A stretch of 64,000 bases of DNA from Pseudomonadota bacterium (lineage in GTDB: Bacteria; Pseudomonadota; Gammaproteobacteria; Steroidobacterales; Steroidobacteraceae), in NCBI GenBank assembly GCA_025356075.1, contig JANXUT010000025.1:1-64000 (forward strand), in the 5' to 3' direction. Shown here one piece after another: positions 26,786 through 35,900 of the stretch; positions within the stretch are counted from its first letter, which is position 1, and every line of letters starts with the position of its first letter. The notes under the pieces are model-generated. The model saw only the letters and a list, made by a program, of their open reading frames with translations. It did no database searches and was not told the origin of the DNA. A program made the position numbers and the translations under genes.

Positions 26786-27892
26786 TCAGGCGCCGAGGAC
26801 GATATCCGGTACGCCAAATTCGGCGAGGCGCGGTTCAATCCCGAGTCCCGGCTTGTCATTGACGGCCATGCGCCCGGCGTTACGAACGGGCGCTCCCGCG
26901 GCGATGGATCGGGTCACGTACGAATTGAAGTCCGTCGATGCGAAATGGAAGTCCGGGGCGGTCGTCTGCGCGAGGTGGGCAATCGCGGCGGTCACGATGT
27001 CGCCACCCCAGCTGTCCTCGATCGTCATGGCGATGCCGGTCGCCGAGCACAGGTCGCGGATCTGCCGGGCGCGCGTGAGGCCGCCCACCCGCGAGATCTT
27101 GAGATTGATGACGTCCGCGGCGCCATCGGCGAGCAGCCGCAGCAGGACGTGTACGTCCGTCACGACCTCATCGAGCACGAACGGCAGCGACGTCCGCCTG
27201 CGAATCGACAGGCACTCCTCGTAGGTCGCGCACGGCTGCTCGATGTAGACATCGACGTCGCGCACGGCATTCACCACGCGCGTCGCCTCGTGCAGCGTCC
27301 AGCCCGTGTTCGCATCCGCGATCAGCACCTCGCCCGTGCGCATCTCGCCGGCGACGGCGCGGATGCGCTCGATGTCCTCGTCCGCCGATCCGCCCACCTT
27401 GAGCTGGAACTTCCGGTACCCGAGATCGCGGTAGCCGGCGACGCTCTTGGCCATGTCAGCCGCGCCTTTCTGCGCGATCGCCCGGTAGAGCACGACGTCG
27501 GGCGCCTCGACTCCGCCGAGGAGCGTATGCACCGGCACACCCGTCGCCTTGCCGAGCAGGTCCCAACAGGCCATGTCGAGGGCGGACTTCACATACGGGT
27601 GGCCGCGCAGGAGCCGGTCCATCGTGGCGTTGACCACATCGAGCTTCAGGGGATCGGCTCCAATGAGTCCCGGCCCGACCTGGCGAAGGCCAGCGCGGAC
27701 GCCGGCGGCGTAGGCGGGGAGGTACGCGGGTCCGAGCGGGCAGCATTCGCCGTAGCCCACGAGGCCGCTGTCGGTGCGGATCTCGACCACCGTCGAATCG
27801 AAGGTCTCGACGAAGTTGTTGTTGGACCAGGTGTAGCGCCCTTCGAGGAGCGGCAGCTCGACCTTCCAGGCCGAAATTCGCGCGATCTTCAT
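26786..27892 (-). CDS. Mandelate racemase/muconate lactonizing enzyme family; cis-3-hydroxy-L-proline dehydratase-like
   Basis: The 368-residue enolase-superfamily enzyme has an N-terminal capping domain ([17 protein letters not shown]) and a barrel. Catalytic features are FQLKVGG (Lys), ADANTGW, IEQPC and LDEVV as the three metal-ligand positions, and [10 protein letters not shown] (second Lys). The loop and metal pattern resemble cis-3-hydroxy-L-proline dehydratases, which form 1-pyrroline-2-carboxylate. Other acid-sugar dehydratases or racemases are possible. It is divergent from the Sel1 gene, and no transporter or proline gene is adjacent. Confidence 0.8.
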   Translation of the reverse strand: MKIARISAWKVELPLLEGRYTWSNNNFVETFDSTVVEIRTDSGLVGYGECCPLGPAYLPAYAAGVRAGLRQVGPGLIGADPLKLDVVNATMDRLLRGHPYVKSALDMACWDLLGKATGVPVHTLLGGVEAPDVVLYRAIAQKGAADMAKSVAGYRDLGYRKFQLKVGGSADEDIERIRAVAGEMRTGEVLIADANTGWTLHEATRVVNAVRDVDVYIEQPCATYEECLSIRRRTSLPFVLDEVVTDVHVLLRLLADGAADVINLKISRVGGLTRARQIRDLCSATGIAMTIEDSWGGDIVTAAIAHLAQTTAPDFHFASTDFNSYVTRSIAAGAPVRNAGRMAVNDKPGLGIEPRLAEFGVPDIVLGA

Positions 27893-27993
27893 TCGGATAC
27901 CTCGGGCTCGCCCAACCTTGATATCGTATATCGACTTGCAAGCCGGCGGTTGACCGGAGCGGCGCTGGCCGGGGAACAGGGAGGATTTTCGCC

Positions 27994-28512
27994 ATGTGGC
28001 GGACCATCATTGGCCTGCTCGTCGTGGTCGCGGCCATCGTGGCCGTGACGCACTGGCCACCTGCGAGGGATTACGTCTACGGCCACGTCGACAACAATGT
28101 CGGCTTCCTCTACTCGCGCGGGCTCGGCGTCCACCAGGACGCCGCGGAGGCGGTCAGGTGGTGGGAAGCGGCCTCGAGCCACGGCAGCGCCGCGGGTGAG
28201 CTCAACTTAGGCTATGCGCTCCAGAGCGGCATCGGCGTTGCGACCAACGAGCCGAAGGCGGCGAAGCTCTACGAGAAGGCGGCGCTGCAGGGCGTTGCGG
28301 AAGCCGCCAACAATCTCGGCTCGCTCTACACGAACCCGGCGCACGGCAAACCGAATCTCGTGCTCGCGCGCGCGTGGTTCAAGCGGGCGCTCCACGACGG
28401 GAACCGCGAGCTCGCCTCGACGATTAGCGAGAACCTGCACACGATCGAGGACGACATGACGCCCGCGCAGATCGCCTTGAGCGATTCGGCGCTCGCGAAC
28501 CTGCACCCGTAG
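27994..28512 (+). CDS. Sel1-repeat protein with N-terminal membrane anchor
   Basis: The 172-residue protein has an uncleaved signal or anchor ([17 protein letters not shown]). It is followed by about three Sel1-like repeats: [57 protein letters not shown], and LGSLYTN...[13 protein letters not shown]. Sel1 repeats are TPR-like scaffolds for protein contacts, here presumably in the periplasm. Partners are unknown. Confidence 0.82.
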   Translation: MWRTIIGLLVVVAAIVAVTHWPPARDYVYGHVDNNVGFLYSRGLGVHQDAAEAVRWWEAASSHGSAAGELNLGYALQSGIGVATNEPKAAKLYEKAALQGVAEAANNLGSLYTNPAHGKPNLVLARAWFKRALHDGNRELASTISENLHTIEDDMTPAQIALSDSALANLHP

Positions 28513-28651
28513 CCGTCCCGACGTCGGCGACGGCCTGCATGCGGTAGTCTTGGGTTCAGACGAAGGCGCACCGACCGGATGGGGCAGGGCTCGAGCCGGT
28601 CGTACCGATGTGGCAGCCGATACACCGAAGAATAATCCTGGGAGACACGCG

Positions 28652-29605
28652 ATGCGCTCGAAACACGCTCTTGGCCCTCGGACAGACTCTCCGGCCCGCG
28701 GGGTCCTCCGCTGCTTGGCCGCGGCCGTCCTCTCGATCGCTTTCGCATCGCAAGCGGCGCCTCCCAAGCCTTCCACGTTGACCGCAACGGACGTGCTCGC
28801 GCAGTCGGCTCCGTCGGACTGGCAGCCGGTTGATCCGGAGAACACGCTCTACCTCGAGCTCGAGTCGGGACGCGTGGTCTTCGAGCTCGCCCCCGAGTTC
28901 GCACCGAAGCATGTCGCGAACCTGAAGGCGCTCGTTCGGGAGAAGTACTTCGATGGCCTCGCCATCGTGCGCGCAGCCGAGGACTACGTCGTCGAATGGG
29001 AAGACTCCGACGGCAAGCGCCCGGTGAAGACGGCGGCAACGACGCTACCTCCGGAATTCACGAGCGCCTCGAGCGCCGGCCAGCCATTCGTACGGCTCCC
29101 GGACGGGGATATCTACGCTCCCGAGGTCGGCTTCTCGGGTGATTTCCCCGTCGCCCGCGATCCGAAGACGCACCAGCGCTGGCTCGCGCATTGCTATGGA
29201 ATGCTCGGACTCGGTCGGGACAACGATCCAACCAGCGGCTTCGGCAGTTCGCCGTTCGTGGTGATCGGGCATACCCGGAACCTCGACCGGAACGACACGC
29301 TCATCGGCCGCGTCGTGCAGGGGATGGAACTCCTGTCGACACTGCCGCGCGGTCACGGCCCGCTCGGCTTCTACGAGAAGCTCGAGCAGCACGTGCCGAT
29401 CAAGGCGATGCGGGTCGCCGCCGATGTGCCGGCGGCGGAGCGAAGCGAGGTCGAGGTGCTGCGCACCGACACCGCGACGTTCCAGGCGTATGTCGAGGCG
29501 CGGCGCTCGCCGCCGCTCGGGTGGTATGTGCAGCCCGCCGGCAAGATCGACGTTTGCACCGTGCGCATGGCATCACGGCCGCGCGCGGCGGCACCGGCAA
29601 AATAG
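28652..29605 (+). CDS. Periplasmic cyclophilin-type peptidyl-prolyl isomerase
   Basis: ATG 28652 follows GGAGA and opens a signal peptide ending ASQA. The cyclophilin domain shows LYLELESGRVVFELAPEFAPKHVANLKALVREKYFDGLAIVR, then HCYGMLGLGRDNDPTSGFGSSPFVVIG and LIGRVVQGMELLSTLPRG. It would catalyse cis-trans isomerisation at prolines during protein folding. The catalytic-loop sequence is divergent (AHCYGMLGLGRD where FxMAN is usual), so activity may be reduced. The length of 317 residues reflects inserts. Confidence 0.82.
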   Translation: MRSKHALGPRTDSPARGVLRCLAAAVLSIAFASQAAPPKPSTLTATDVLAQSAPSDWQPVDPENTLYLELESGRVVFELAPEFAPKHVANLKALVREKYFDGLAIVRAAEDYVVEWEDSDGKRPVKTAATTLPPEFTSASSAGQPFVRLPDGDIYAPEVGFSGDFPVARDPKTHQRWLAHCYGMLGLGRDNDPTSGFGSSPFVVIGHTRNLDRNDTLIGRVVQGMELLSTLPRGHGPLGFYEKLEQHVPIKAMRVAADVPAAERSEVEVLRTDTATFQAYVEARRSPPLGWYVQPAGKIDVCTVRMASRPRAAAPAK

Positions 29606-29627
29606 TTCGCCCATCTCCGGGGGGCCG

Positions 29628-29975
29628 ATGCGTGCCGAGGTGATCCGGGTCGTCAAAGCGTATCTCGAGGCCGTTGAGGACAACGACCTCGAGGCGCTGC
29701 CGCTGCATCCGGACGTCGTATTCGAGAGCCCGCTGAATTCGATCCGCGGCATCGACGCGTTTCGCGAGGCCATCGCGAAATTCGCTCCGATCCTGAAGAG
29801 TGTCGAGATCGAGCACCTGACGGCGGACGACGAGGGCTGCGCCGCCGTGCTCAACCTCGACACCGTCTTCGGCGTCGTTCCATTCCTTGAGTACTTCCGC
29901 GTCAAGGACGGCCAGATCGTGTCGGTCAGGGCGTACTACGACCCGCGCCCGATGCTCGAGAGAAAGGCCATCTAG
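29628..29975 (+). CDS. NTF2/SnoaL-like small protein
   Basis: The 115-residue cone-fold protein has VIRVVKAYLEAVEDNDLEALPLHPDVVFESPLNSIRGIDAFREAI and a final EYFRVKDGQIVSVRAYYDP strand, typical of SnoaL-like polyketide-cyclase or limonene-epoxide-hydrolase-related folds. ATG 29628 lies 22 bases after the PPIase stop. Function cannot be assigned. Confidence 0.75.
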   Translation: MRAEVIRVVKAYLEAVEDNDLEALPLHPDVVFESPLNSIRGIDAFREAIAKFAPILKSVEIEHLTADDEGCAAVLNLDTVFGVVPFLEYFRVKDGQIVSVRAYYDPRPMLERKAI

Positions 29976-29989
29976 CTTCGCCAGTAGGG

Positions 29990-30125
29990 CGGCCGGAGGC
30001 GGACATCTGTATCCAGCCAGAACCGGACATCTCTACTTAGCCCCTATATCTGTTATTTAACATAACATTTATTATGCGTAGAAGTTATATAAATCAATGA
30101 TTTATAACAATATATTTTCGTCCAC
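29990..30125. repeat. AT-rich island with direct repeats, probable insertion-sequence scar
   Basis: CGGACATCT occurs twice, at about 29999 and 30023. It is followed by an AT-rich run (30045-30115) that is quite unlike the surrounding DNA. The run includes a near-perfect inverted repeat, GTTATATAAATCA and TGATTTATAAC. Tandem copies of a GGACAT-type motif near a terminus are seen in IS21-like and related elements, so this may be the leftover end of one. No transposase remains. Confidence 0.4.
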
Positions 30126-30142
30126 TGGACGCCCAACGCGCC

Positions 30143-30763
30143 TCACCGGTCGGCGCGCCTAGGAAACATTCTCCGCATGACTGGATGACCGAACGCACGC
30201 CCGTGCAGCAACGCCAGCGTCGCGTGCAATCCGGCTACGACGAGCAGCGTATTGGCGAGCCACGCGTGGACATCCTCGACTTGCTCTCGCAAGTCGTTCG
30301 CGCCCGGCGCCAGCGACGGGATCTTGAACAAGCCGATGATCGTGTCACCCCGGATCCACGTGTTAGCAACACCTACGGCGACGGTCGCCACCAAAAGCGC
30401 ATAGAGCGCCAGGTGGCCACCGGTCTGTATCACTCGCAGCGCTCCCGCACTTGCCGCCGGAAGGCGGCGTCCGAAGCGGATTCGCCACACGATGCGCGCG
30501 ACGAGAACGGCTGCCAATGCCGCGCCGAGCAGGATGTGGGCCGAACGAGCCGATATCCGCGGAGTGCCCTTCGGAAAGTAGTCGATGGTCTGGCCGATGC
30601 ACCACAGCACGGCGACGCACGCCGCCGTCGCCCAGTGATAGGCGATCGTTGCCCCGTCGTAGGCGGGTTCGTGGGCCGCCTGAACGGAGCTTGAAGATCC
30701 TTTCACGGGAGACGACTGCCCCTGCGGCAATTCGAATTCGTCGGTTGAGGGGGACTTCGGCAT
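30143..30763 (-). CDS. Cytochrome b561-type membrane protein
   Basis: The 206-residue protein starts at ATG 30763. After a 40-residue polar N-terminus come four transmembrane helices with the family histidines for two b haems: IAYHWATAACVAVLW, ARSAHILLGAALAAV, QTGGHLALYALLVATVAV, and VEDVHAWLANTLLVVAGLHATLALLHG. Cytochrome b561 proteins move electrons from quinol or cytoplasmic donors across the inner membrane. The N-terminal extension is longer than usual. It stands alone. Confidence 0.85.
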   Translation of the reverse strand: MPKSPSTDEFELPQGQSSPVKGSSSSVQAAHEPAYDGATIAYHWATAACVAVLWCIGQTIDYFPKGTPRISARSAHILLGAALAAVLVARIVWRIRFGRRLPAASAGALRVIQTGGHLALYALLVATVAVGVANTWIRGDTIIGLFKIPSLAPGANDLREQVEDVHAWLANTLLVVAGLHATLALLHGRAFGHPVMRRMFPRRADR

Positions 30764-31152
30764 GACCTGTATCTCGCAGCCGTCGATTCGACGGACGTGT
30801 TCAATCGAGTAACGCCCACTCGACGGCGGCCACGAATCCAGCTTTCGCAACTGGCTGTCGTCGATGCCGCGGCGGGTGTGACGCAATCGCTTTTGGCGGC
30901 CTTGGCGTCGCGCTGTTCGATTGTACGACACTGGGGTGGCGGCACCCTACCACTCCGAAGCCGGACGGCAGCCGCGCTCAACTCCCGCTGACGTGACGGA
31001 CCCGGCCGACGGCCGCTGCCGGGCTGCGCCGACTACCACGCCGTGGGGCGCGACCTATTATTCGCGTGTCGGCGTTGACGCCCGGGCGTGGTGACGCCAG
31101 CTCGTCCGATTGCTATCAATCGGCGCAACAATTTCCGCAAGGAGACGAAACG
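30764..31152. other. Divergent intergenic region
   Basis: The 389 bases separate cytochrome b561 and the PRC-barrel gene. No open frame has a plausible protein. AAGGAGACGA at 31139-31148 is the ribosome site of the next gene. No promoter can be picked out with confidence. Confidence 0.4.
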
Positions 31153-31521
31153 ATGGTAACGAAGACTCCAAACCAGCCGATGGTCCTCGCCAAGAAGGTC
31201 ATCGGTACGAAGGTCACGAACGTCACCGGCGACGATATCGGCAAGATCGAGGACGTCGTGCTGGACAAGAACTCAAACAGCATCATGTTCGCGGTGGTCA
31301 GATTCGACGGCTTCCTCGGTATCAACGAAAAGTTCCATCCCGTCCCGTGGTCGTCTCTCAACTACGACAAACGCCTTCATTCTTACGTGGTCCCATACAC
31401 GAAGGAGCAATTGCGGGAGGCACCTGTCGGCACGATCGATGAGCTGACCGGCGACCGCGGTGCCAGCTTCAGGGAGCGAAGCTACGAGCACTACCAAGTG
31501 CCGCGCTCTTGGGGCGCCTGA
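31153..31521 (+). CDS. PRC-barrel domain protein
   Basis: This 122-residue protein has LAKKVIGTKVTNVTGDDIGKIEDVVLDKNSNSIMFAVVRFDGFLGINEKFHPVPWSSL split over the usual PRC beta-barrel. It ends in a short tail with REAPVG and HYQVPRSWG. Stand-alone PRC-barrel proteins of this type are stress-associated and of unknown biochemical role. A strong AAGGAGACGA ribosome site precedes it. Confidence 0.85.
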   Translation: MVTKTPNQPMVLAKKVIGTKVTNVTGDDIGKIEDVVLDKNSNSIMFAVVRFDGFLGINEKFHPVPWSSLNYDKRLHSYVVPYTKEQLREAPVGTIDELTGDRGASFRERSYEHYQVPRSWGA

Positions 31522-31575
31522 TCGGCGCGCCCCGGCGCGACTCGCTGCGACCCGGCCCGGTCCGGGTCGGTGGAT

Positions 31576-31631
31576 CCCTACGAGCGCTTCGGCGCTGCGC
31601 TGCTACGGGGCCGGCGCCGATGCTCGTAGGG
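31576..31631. repeat. Ten-base inverted repeat with 36-base centre
   Basis: CCCTACGAGC (31576-31585) and GCTCGTAGGG (31622-31631) are perfect arms. The centre is GC-rich and can itself form small stems. It lies 54 bases after the PRC-barrel stop and 65 before the next gene. A transcript-end structure or a small palindromic repeat element are both possible. Confidence 0.4.
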
Positions 31632-31696
31632 TCAACACTGTCCCGGCACCCAGTCGCCAGCGACTAGATGTCAGACTCATCTGCGAGGGATTTCTG

Positions 31697-31915
31697 ATGC
31701 TGAATTCAGCACACGGGGACGTGCAGGAGTGGAGACTGATCGTGCTTGAGCTGTTCCGCGCGCAGGAAGCATACCTCCGCGCGATGAAAGGAAAAGCCGG
31801 CTCCGAGACGATCGAGCGGACGTGGGATCGGCTTCAGGAGGCATCGCGTCGCCGCGACGACTTCCTCGGCGGTTGCACCGCGCACGGGCACGATAAGCTG
31901 CCGAAGCGCGCCTGA
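31697..31915 (+). CDS. Small hypothetical protein, 72 aa
   Basis: This short soluble helical protein (EWRLIVLELFRAQEAYLRAMKG, then RTWDRLQEASRRRDDFL) is probably a two-helix hairpin. CGAGGGAT upstream is a weak ribosome site. The composition is natural and charged residues are evenly spaced, but I do not recognise a family. Confidence 0.5.
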   Translation: MLNSAHGDVQEWRLIVLELFRAQEAYLRAMKGKAGSETIERTWDRLQEASRRRDDFLGGCTAHGHDKLPKRA

Positions 31916-32146
31916 CGGCTCATTCGACTACCGGCAATCGCCGAGCGGGTCCAAGCCGCTAGAATTCTCGCCGCTCGCCGAACCCCTGCGGAGTGACGTC
32001 GTCCCGGTTGCCGGGGCATGCGGAGACGGTATCATGCCGGCCGCCCCGCCGGCCCGAGCGCGCGGGTTCGCCGCTCGCACTCAGCCCTCACGCTTGCGCG
32101 CCGGAGCACGAGCACCGACTACGCACAGGCGCTGCCAGCCATCCCG

Positions 32147-33013
32147 ATGCCCCGACGATCTCCCAAAGCGCGCAACGCCCGAAAGCCGACCAAGAAGCGC
32201 GGCCGCCGCAGCCGTCTGGCCAAGTTCTGGCCGAACGCGACGACAAGACGGCGCGTGTGGCGAGCCTTCAGCCGCGCATCGACGCCGGCGAAGGTCATGG
32301 TCACGCTCGCGGTTCTCGCTGTGCTGTGGCTCGGCTCGAACTGGATTTACCAGGTCACTCGCAAGCCCTCGGAGCTCTTCTTCCCCGTCAGCGGCGTCCT
32401 CTACAAGTCACCGACGGAGACCTGGCACCAATACGGCCCGCTCTTTCGAAAGTATTCGACGAGCGTGATATCGGCCGAGTTCCTCGCCGCCATCGCGCAG
32501 GTCGAGGGATCCGGCAACCCGATCGTGCGAACGTACTGGCGCTTTTCGTGGGGCTCGCCGCTCTTCGAGATGTACCGACCCGCCTCAAGCGCGGTCGGGA
32601 TGTACCAGATCACGGACGGAACGTTCGCCGAGGCGCGCCGCTACTGCATCCGGGCGCATACGGTCATCATGGATGGCCCGTGGGACGCCTGGCGCTCGTG
32701 CTGGTTCAATGGTCTCTACGCACGAGTGATCCCCTCGCACGCGGTCGAACTCGCCGCGGCCTACCTCGACCGACGGGCGACCGCGATACTCGAGCGTAAT
32801 CGGCACCAGGGCGCGACGGCCATGCAGAAGCAGAATCTCGCGGCGCTGGTTCACCTGTGCGGTGCGGGCGCCGGGAACGAGTACGCTCGTCGCGACTTCC
32901 GCTTGCTGGAGGGACAGCGTTGTGGCGATCACCTCGCGAGTGCCTACATCGCGCGCGTCGGCGCAATGGCGCGCGAGTTCGCGCGGATGGAGGCCGGAAG
33001 TCCATCGTCGTAG
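32147..33013 (+). CDS. Membrane-anchored lytic transglycosylase (SLT domain)
   Basis: The 288-residue protein starts at ATG 32147. A very basic cytoplasmic N-terminus (RRSPKARNARKPTKKRGRRSR) precedes one transmembrane helix (VMVTLAVLAVLWLGSNWIY). The SLT-type domain follows: ISAEFLAAIAQVEGSGNPIV places the catalytic Glu, and SSAVGMYQITDGTFAEARRYCI is the substrate-binding motif. It would cleave peptidoglycan glycan strands in the periplasm while tethered to the inner membrane. Four cysteines late in the domain could form disulfides. Confidence 0.85.
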   Translation: MPRRSPKARNARKPTKKRGRRSRLAKFWPNATTRRRVWRAFSRASTPAKVMVTLAVLAVLWLGSNWIYQVTRKPSELFFPVSGVLYKSPTETWHQYGPLFRKYSTSVISAEFLAAIAQVEGSGNPIVRTYWRFSWGSPLFEMYRPASSAVGMYQITDGTFAEARRYCIRAHTVIMDGPWDAWRSCWFNGLYARVIPSHAVELAAAYLDRRATAILERNRHQGATAMQKQNLAALVHLCGAGAGNEYARRDFRLLEGQRCGDHLASAYIARVGAMAREFARMEAGSPSS

Positions 33014-33056
33014 GCCGGTCAGGGCGCCGCGTCGCCTGAACGGCCGAACCCTCGGC

Positions 33057-33443
33057 TCACGCGTTCGCGCCATCGCCGGGGAGCCGTGTCCCCTGGTGGA
33101 AGACGATCTGCCAGCGGCTTTCGCGTCGACACCACAGCGAGCTTCGCAGCGACGGCGGCCGCCAACCGGGCCCCGCCGCGGTCCGCGCGATGTAGGTCGC
33201 GAGGATCACGTTCGTCGCGATCCGCTCGACCCGAAAGCCCTCGAGATGCAGCTCCGCGACGCCGCCCCGGCCGATCGCCTCGAGGACGGTCTCGGAATCA
33301 AACACCCGGCCGCCACTGCCGAACTCGCGGAATTCCGGCGCGAATATCGTCGACAGCTCGTAGCGATCCGCGGTGGGTCCGGGATTCGCGAGCCGTTCCT
33401 CGAGCGCGCGGATTTCGTGCTGGGTTGAGCGTTTGAGAGCCAT
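33057..33443 (-). CDS. DUF4440/NTF2-like protein
   Basis: The 128-residue protein starts at ATG 33443: HEIRALEERLANPGPTADRYELSTIFAPEFREFGSGGRVFDSETVLEAI, then AELHLEGFRVERIATNVILATYIA and SLWCRRESRWQIVFHQGTRL. This is the usual layout of DUF4440 proteins annotated as nuclear-transport-factor-2-like. The function is unknown. It is convergent with the transglycosylase and divergent from the GST. Confidence 0.8.
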   Translation of the reverse strand: MALKRSTQHEIRALEERLANPGPTADRYELSTIFAPEFREFGSGGRVFDSETVLEAIGRGGVAELHLEGFRVERIATNVILATYIARTAAGPGWRPPSLRSSLWCRRESRWQIVFHQGTRLPGDGANA

Positions 33444-33712
33444 CCTGCGTCCCCCCACTTAGCGTGAGGCACCTCTCCCGGCGTACCCGGACGGCCACGC
33501 TCGCGCGGATTTGAGTTCCTGCGCGCCCGGGTGGCATTGGATCTGCGGCGCTGCGCCATCAAGGCGCGCCGCCTCAAACCGGATGGTGATTGGTGCCCGT
33601 CTTCGTTCGTTCTTCAGTCGCCAAGGCAACTTACGCCGTGTTTGCGGCCATCCGCAAGCGCGGGGGTGCGCTAAGCTCGCGCGGCGCCCTCGGAGGCCGG
33701 AGAGCCCAATCC

Positions 33713-34435
33713 ATGACCGCAACCTCAAACCCCCTGCGCCTCTACGAACTCGTCCTCGCCAGTGGCCGCTCGGCGAGCCCCTACGTCTGGCGGACCCGGT
33801 TCGCACTGGCCCAGAAGGGACTCCCCTACGAGTCCGTGCCGCTCGGCTTCACCGAGATCCCGGCGGTGCTGGGGGGTCGCTTCAAGACCGTACCCATCCT
33901 CGAGCACGGCGCCACGAGCCTGTCGGAGAGCTGGGACATTGCCGAGTACCTCGAGCGCGCGTTCCCCGGCACGCCGCCCCTCTTCTCGGGACCCGGCGAG
34001 CTCGCAACCGTCCGGCTGTTCGATTCGTGGTTCTCGGTCGAGGTGATGCGAAGGATGGCGACGGTGTACCTACTCGATGTCCACAACGCCGCCCGGGCCG
34101 TGGACCAGCCGTACTTCCGCAAGAGCCGCGAGGCGCGCCCCAACGTGGCCTCGCTCGAGGCGTTCACGGCGGATCGCGAATCGCGGCTGCCGGCGCTGCG
34201 CGAAGCGCTGACTCCGTTGCGCCTGCACCTCGCGCGCTTCCCGTTCCTCGGCGGGCACGCGCCCAACTACGCCGACTACATCGCGCTCGGCGCTTTCCAG
34301 TGGGCCGGCAGCGTCGGAACCGTGCCGCCGCTCGCGAAGGACGATGAGGTGCTGCGCGGCTGGCTCGACCGCGGCTTTGACCTCTTCGGCGGTGTCGGCC
34401 GAGTGGCCGGGCTGCGCCCGCTATTCGAGTCGTAG
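33713..34435 (+). CDS. Glutathione S-transferase family protein
   Basis: The 240-residue protein has an N-terminal thioredoxin-like domain: LRLYELVLASGRSASPYVWRTRFALAQKGLPYESVPLGF, then KTVPILEHGATSLSESWDIAEYLE with the Val-Pro and Glu-Ser glutathione contacts. An all-helical C-terminal domain ends HAPNYADYIALGAFQW. The active residue is probably Ser18 or Ser20 in SGRSASPYVW. The substrate is unknown. An extended in-frame N-terminus from 33590 is less likely. Confidence 0.85.
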   Translation: MTATSNPLRLYELVLASGRSASPYVWRTRFALAQKGLPYESVPLGFTEIPAVLGGRFKTVPILEHGATSLSESWDIAEYLERAFPGTPPLFSGPGELATVRLFDSWFSVEVMRRMATVYLLDVHNAARAVDQPYFRKSREARPNVASLEAFTADRESRLPALREALTPLRLHLARFPFLGGHAPNYADYIALGAFQWAGSVGTVPPLAKDDEVLRGWLDRGFDLFGGVGRVAGLRPLFES

Positions 34436-34457
34436 CGAGCTCGGCGAGGGTCCGCGG

Positions 34458-35444
34458 TTACGCCGCGCGGGCGGCGAAGGTGGGCGCCGGGAAGTTCCGC
34501 GCCTCACCAACGACCCACTTGCGGAACGCATCGACCTTGTCGAGTCTGAGCGCCGCCTGCGGGCAGACGAAGTAGTACGAGCGCGAGAACTTGAGGGCGC
34601 GCTCGCTCGCGAGCGCGAGCCGGCCTTCCCTGACCTCGCCGGCAATCAGGCTCCAGCGCGCGAGCGCGAGCCCCTGCCCCGCCTCGGTCGCGCGGATGAT
34701 CGCGAGCGAGTCGTCGAAGGCGATGCCGCCGGCCGGCCAGCGCTCCGTCTCGCCGGTTTCGAACAACCACGCGCTCCAGGGCTCGGAGGTGCTGTGCATG
34801 AGCCGGTAACGCTCGAGGTCCTTCGCGTCGTTCACGGGCCCGTGTTTCTTGAGAAGCGTCGGCTTGCAGACCGGGATCAGCCACTCGTCGAACAGCTTCT
34901 CGATGTGCAGCTGCGGCCAGGCGCCCGCGCCGAAGCGAAGTCCGGCGTGCACGCCGCTCCTGACGAAATCGATGACCTCGGGCGAGGTGTCGATCTGCAG
35001 GTCCACGCGGGGATGCAGCCGGCTGAATTCCGGCAGGCGCGGCATGACCCACTGCGACAGGAAGGACGAGAGCGTCGTGATGCGCAGCGGCCCCGCACCC
35101 CGATCCGCGCGCGCCCCGTCGAGCGCCCGCTCGAGCTCGCCGAGCCCCTGGCGAATCTTCGGCAAGAGCCCCGCCCCCTCGGCGGTCAGCGCGACCTGCC
35201 GCCCGTCGCGCCGAAAGAGCGCGACGCGAAGGTATTCCTCGAGCGACTGGATCTGCATGCTGACCGCGCTCGTGGTCACGCCGAGTGCAGCCGCCGCGCG
35301 CGTGAAGCTCAGGTGGTCGGCGACCGCCACGAACACCCGCAGGCTCCCGAGCGGGAGCCTGCGGATCGCGGCCGGCGCGGTCGCGGAGGACTTCTGTCGG
35401 CGGTGCGCGTCCGGGGACGCGGCGGTTGGTCGCTTCTTCATCAC
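34458..35444 (-). CDS. LysR-family transcriptional regulator (GcvA-like)
   Basis: The 328-residue protein has a 28-residue Lys/Arg/Ala-rich leader. The LysR helix-turn-helix follows (SLRVFVAVADHLSFTRAAAALGVTTSAVSMQIQSLEEYLRVALFRR). The substrate domain begins with LRITTLSSFLSQWVMPRL and HPRVDLQIDTSPEVIDF, and has the GcvA-type LARWSLIAGEVREGRL. Targets are unknown; it is adjacent to and convergent with the GST gene. Confidence 0.88.
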   Translation of the reverse strand: MMKKRPTAASPDAHRRQKSSATAPAAIRRLPLGSLRVFVAVADHLSFTRAAAALGVTTSAVSMQIQSLEEYLRVALFRRDGRQVALTAEGAGLLPKIRQGLGELERALDGARADRGAGPLRITTLSSFLSQWVMPRLPEFSRLHPRVDLQIDTSPEVIDFVRSGVHAGLRFGAGAWPQLHIEKLFDEWLIPVCKPTLLKKHGPVNDAKDLERYRLMHSTSEPWSAWLFETGETERWPAGGIAFDDSLAIIRATEAGQGLALARWSLIAGEVREGRLALASERALKFSRSYYFVCPQAALRLDKVDAFRKWVVGEARNFPAPTFAARAA

Positions 35445-35462
35445 ACCTCCGGCATCGGCGTC

Positions 35463-35651
35463 TCAGGCGTTCAGGGTCCAGGCCGGCGCGGCGGGTCGCG
35501 CCTCGTCGAGGACCTCAACGTACTTCGTGCTGATCGCCACGGAGTGCACGGGCGCCCCGATCACGGCGGGCGTAACCGCCACCAGCAGGACCGCAGACGA
35601 CACCAGCGTCGCCGCAGCGATTTCGGCCAGTCGCAGGCAAGTGAATTTCAT
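35463..35651 (-). CDS. Small secreted protein, 62 aa
   Basis: ATG 35651 follows a strong AAAGGAGCACC ribosome site. A signal peptide (AEIAAATLVSSAVLLVAVTPAVIG) leaves a mature part of about 30 residues (PVHSVAISTKYVEVLDEARP...). It sits 18 bases ahead of the LysR gene on the same strand, so the two could be co-transcribed. I do not recognise a family. Confidence 0.55.
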   Translation of the reverse strand: MKFTCLRLAEIAAATLVSSAVLLVAVTPAVIGAPVHSVAISTKYVEVLDEARPAAPAWTLNA

Positions 35652-35900
35652 GACGGTGCTCCTTTTCATCCTGGTTCTCGGACCGCCGGGTGGCTACCGG
35701 GAGTATCTCCGGTACCGCCCACAGCGGGAATGGAACTGAGGATGCGCGCTGGCACCGGGCGCACGAATCGAAGGCGTTAAAGGTGGTTAAGAATAACTGA
35801 ATCGAGATTGGGCGCGTAGCGCGCCCGGGACGCCGCCGCAGGCGCCCTCCGAGCGGCCGGCGACTGGGAAAAGCCCGGGTCGGCGCGCCTCGCCGACGGC

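Noticed and set aside
27918-27935. TTGATATCGTATATCGAC upstream of the enolase-superfamily gene as a GntR-type operator
   Set aside because: It looks dyad-like at first, but the arms do not pair beyond TCG/CGA. It may only be a promoter AT patch.
32018-32146. N-terminal extension of the transglycosylase frame from 32018
   Set aside because: The extra 43 residues are low-complexity Arg/Ser sequence. ATG 32147 gives the standard basic N-terminus plus membrane anchor.
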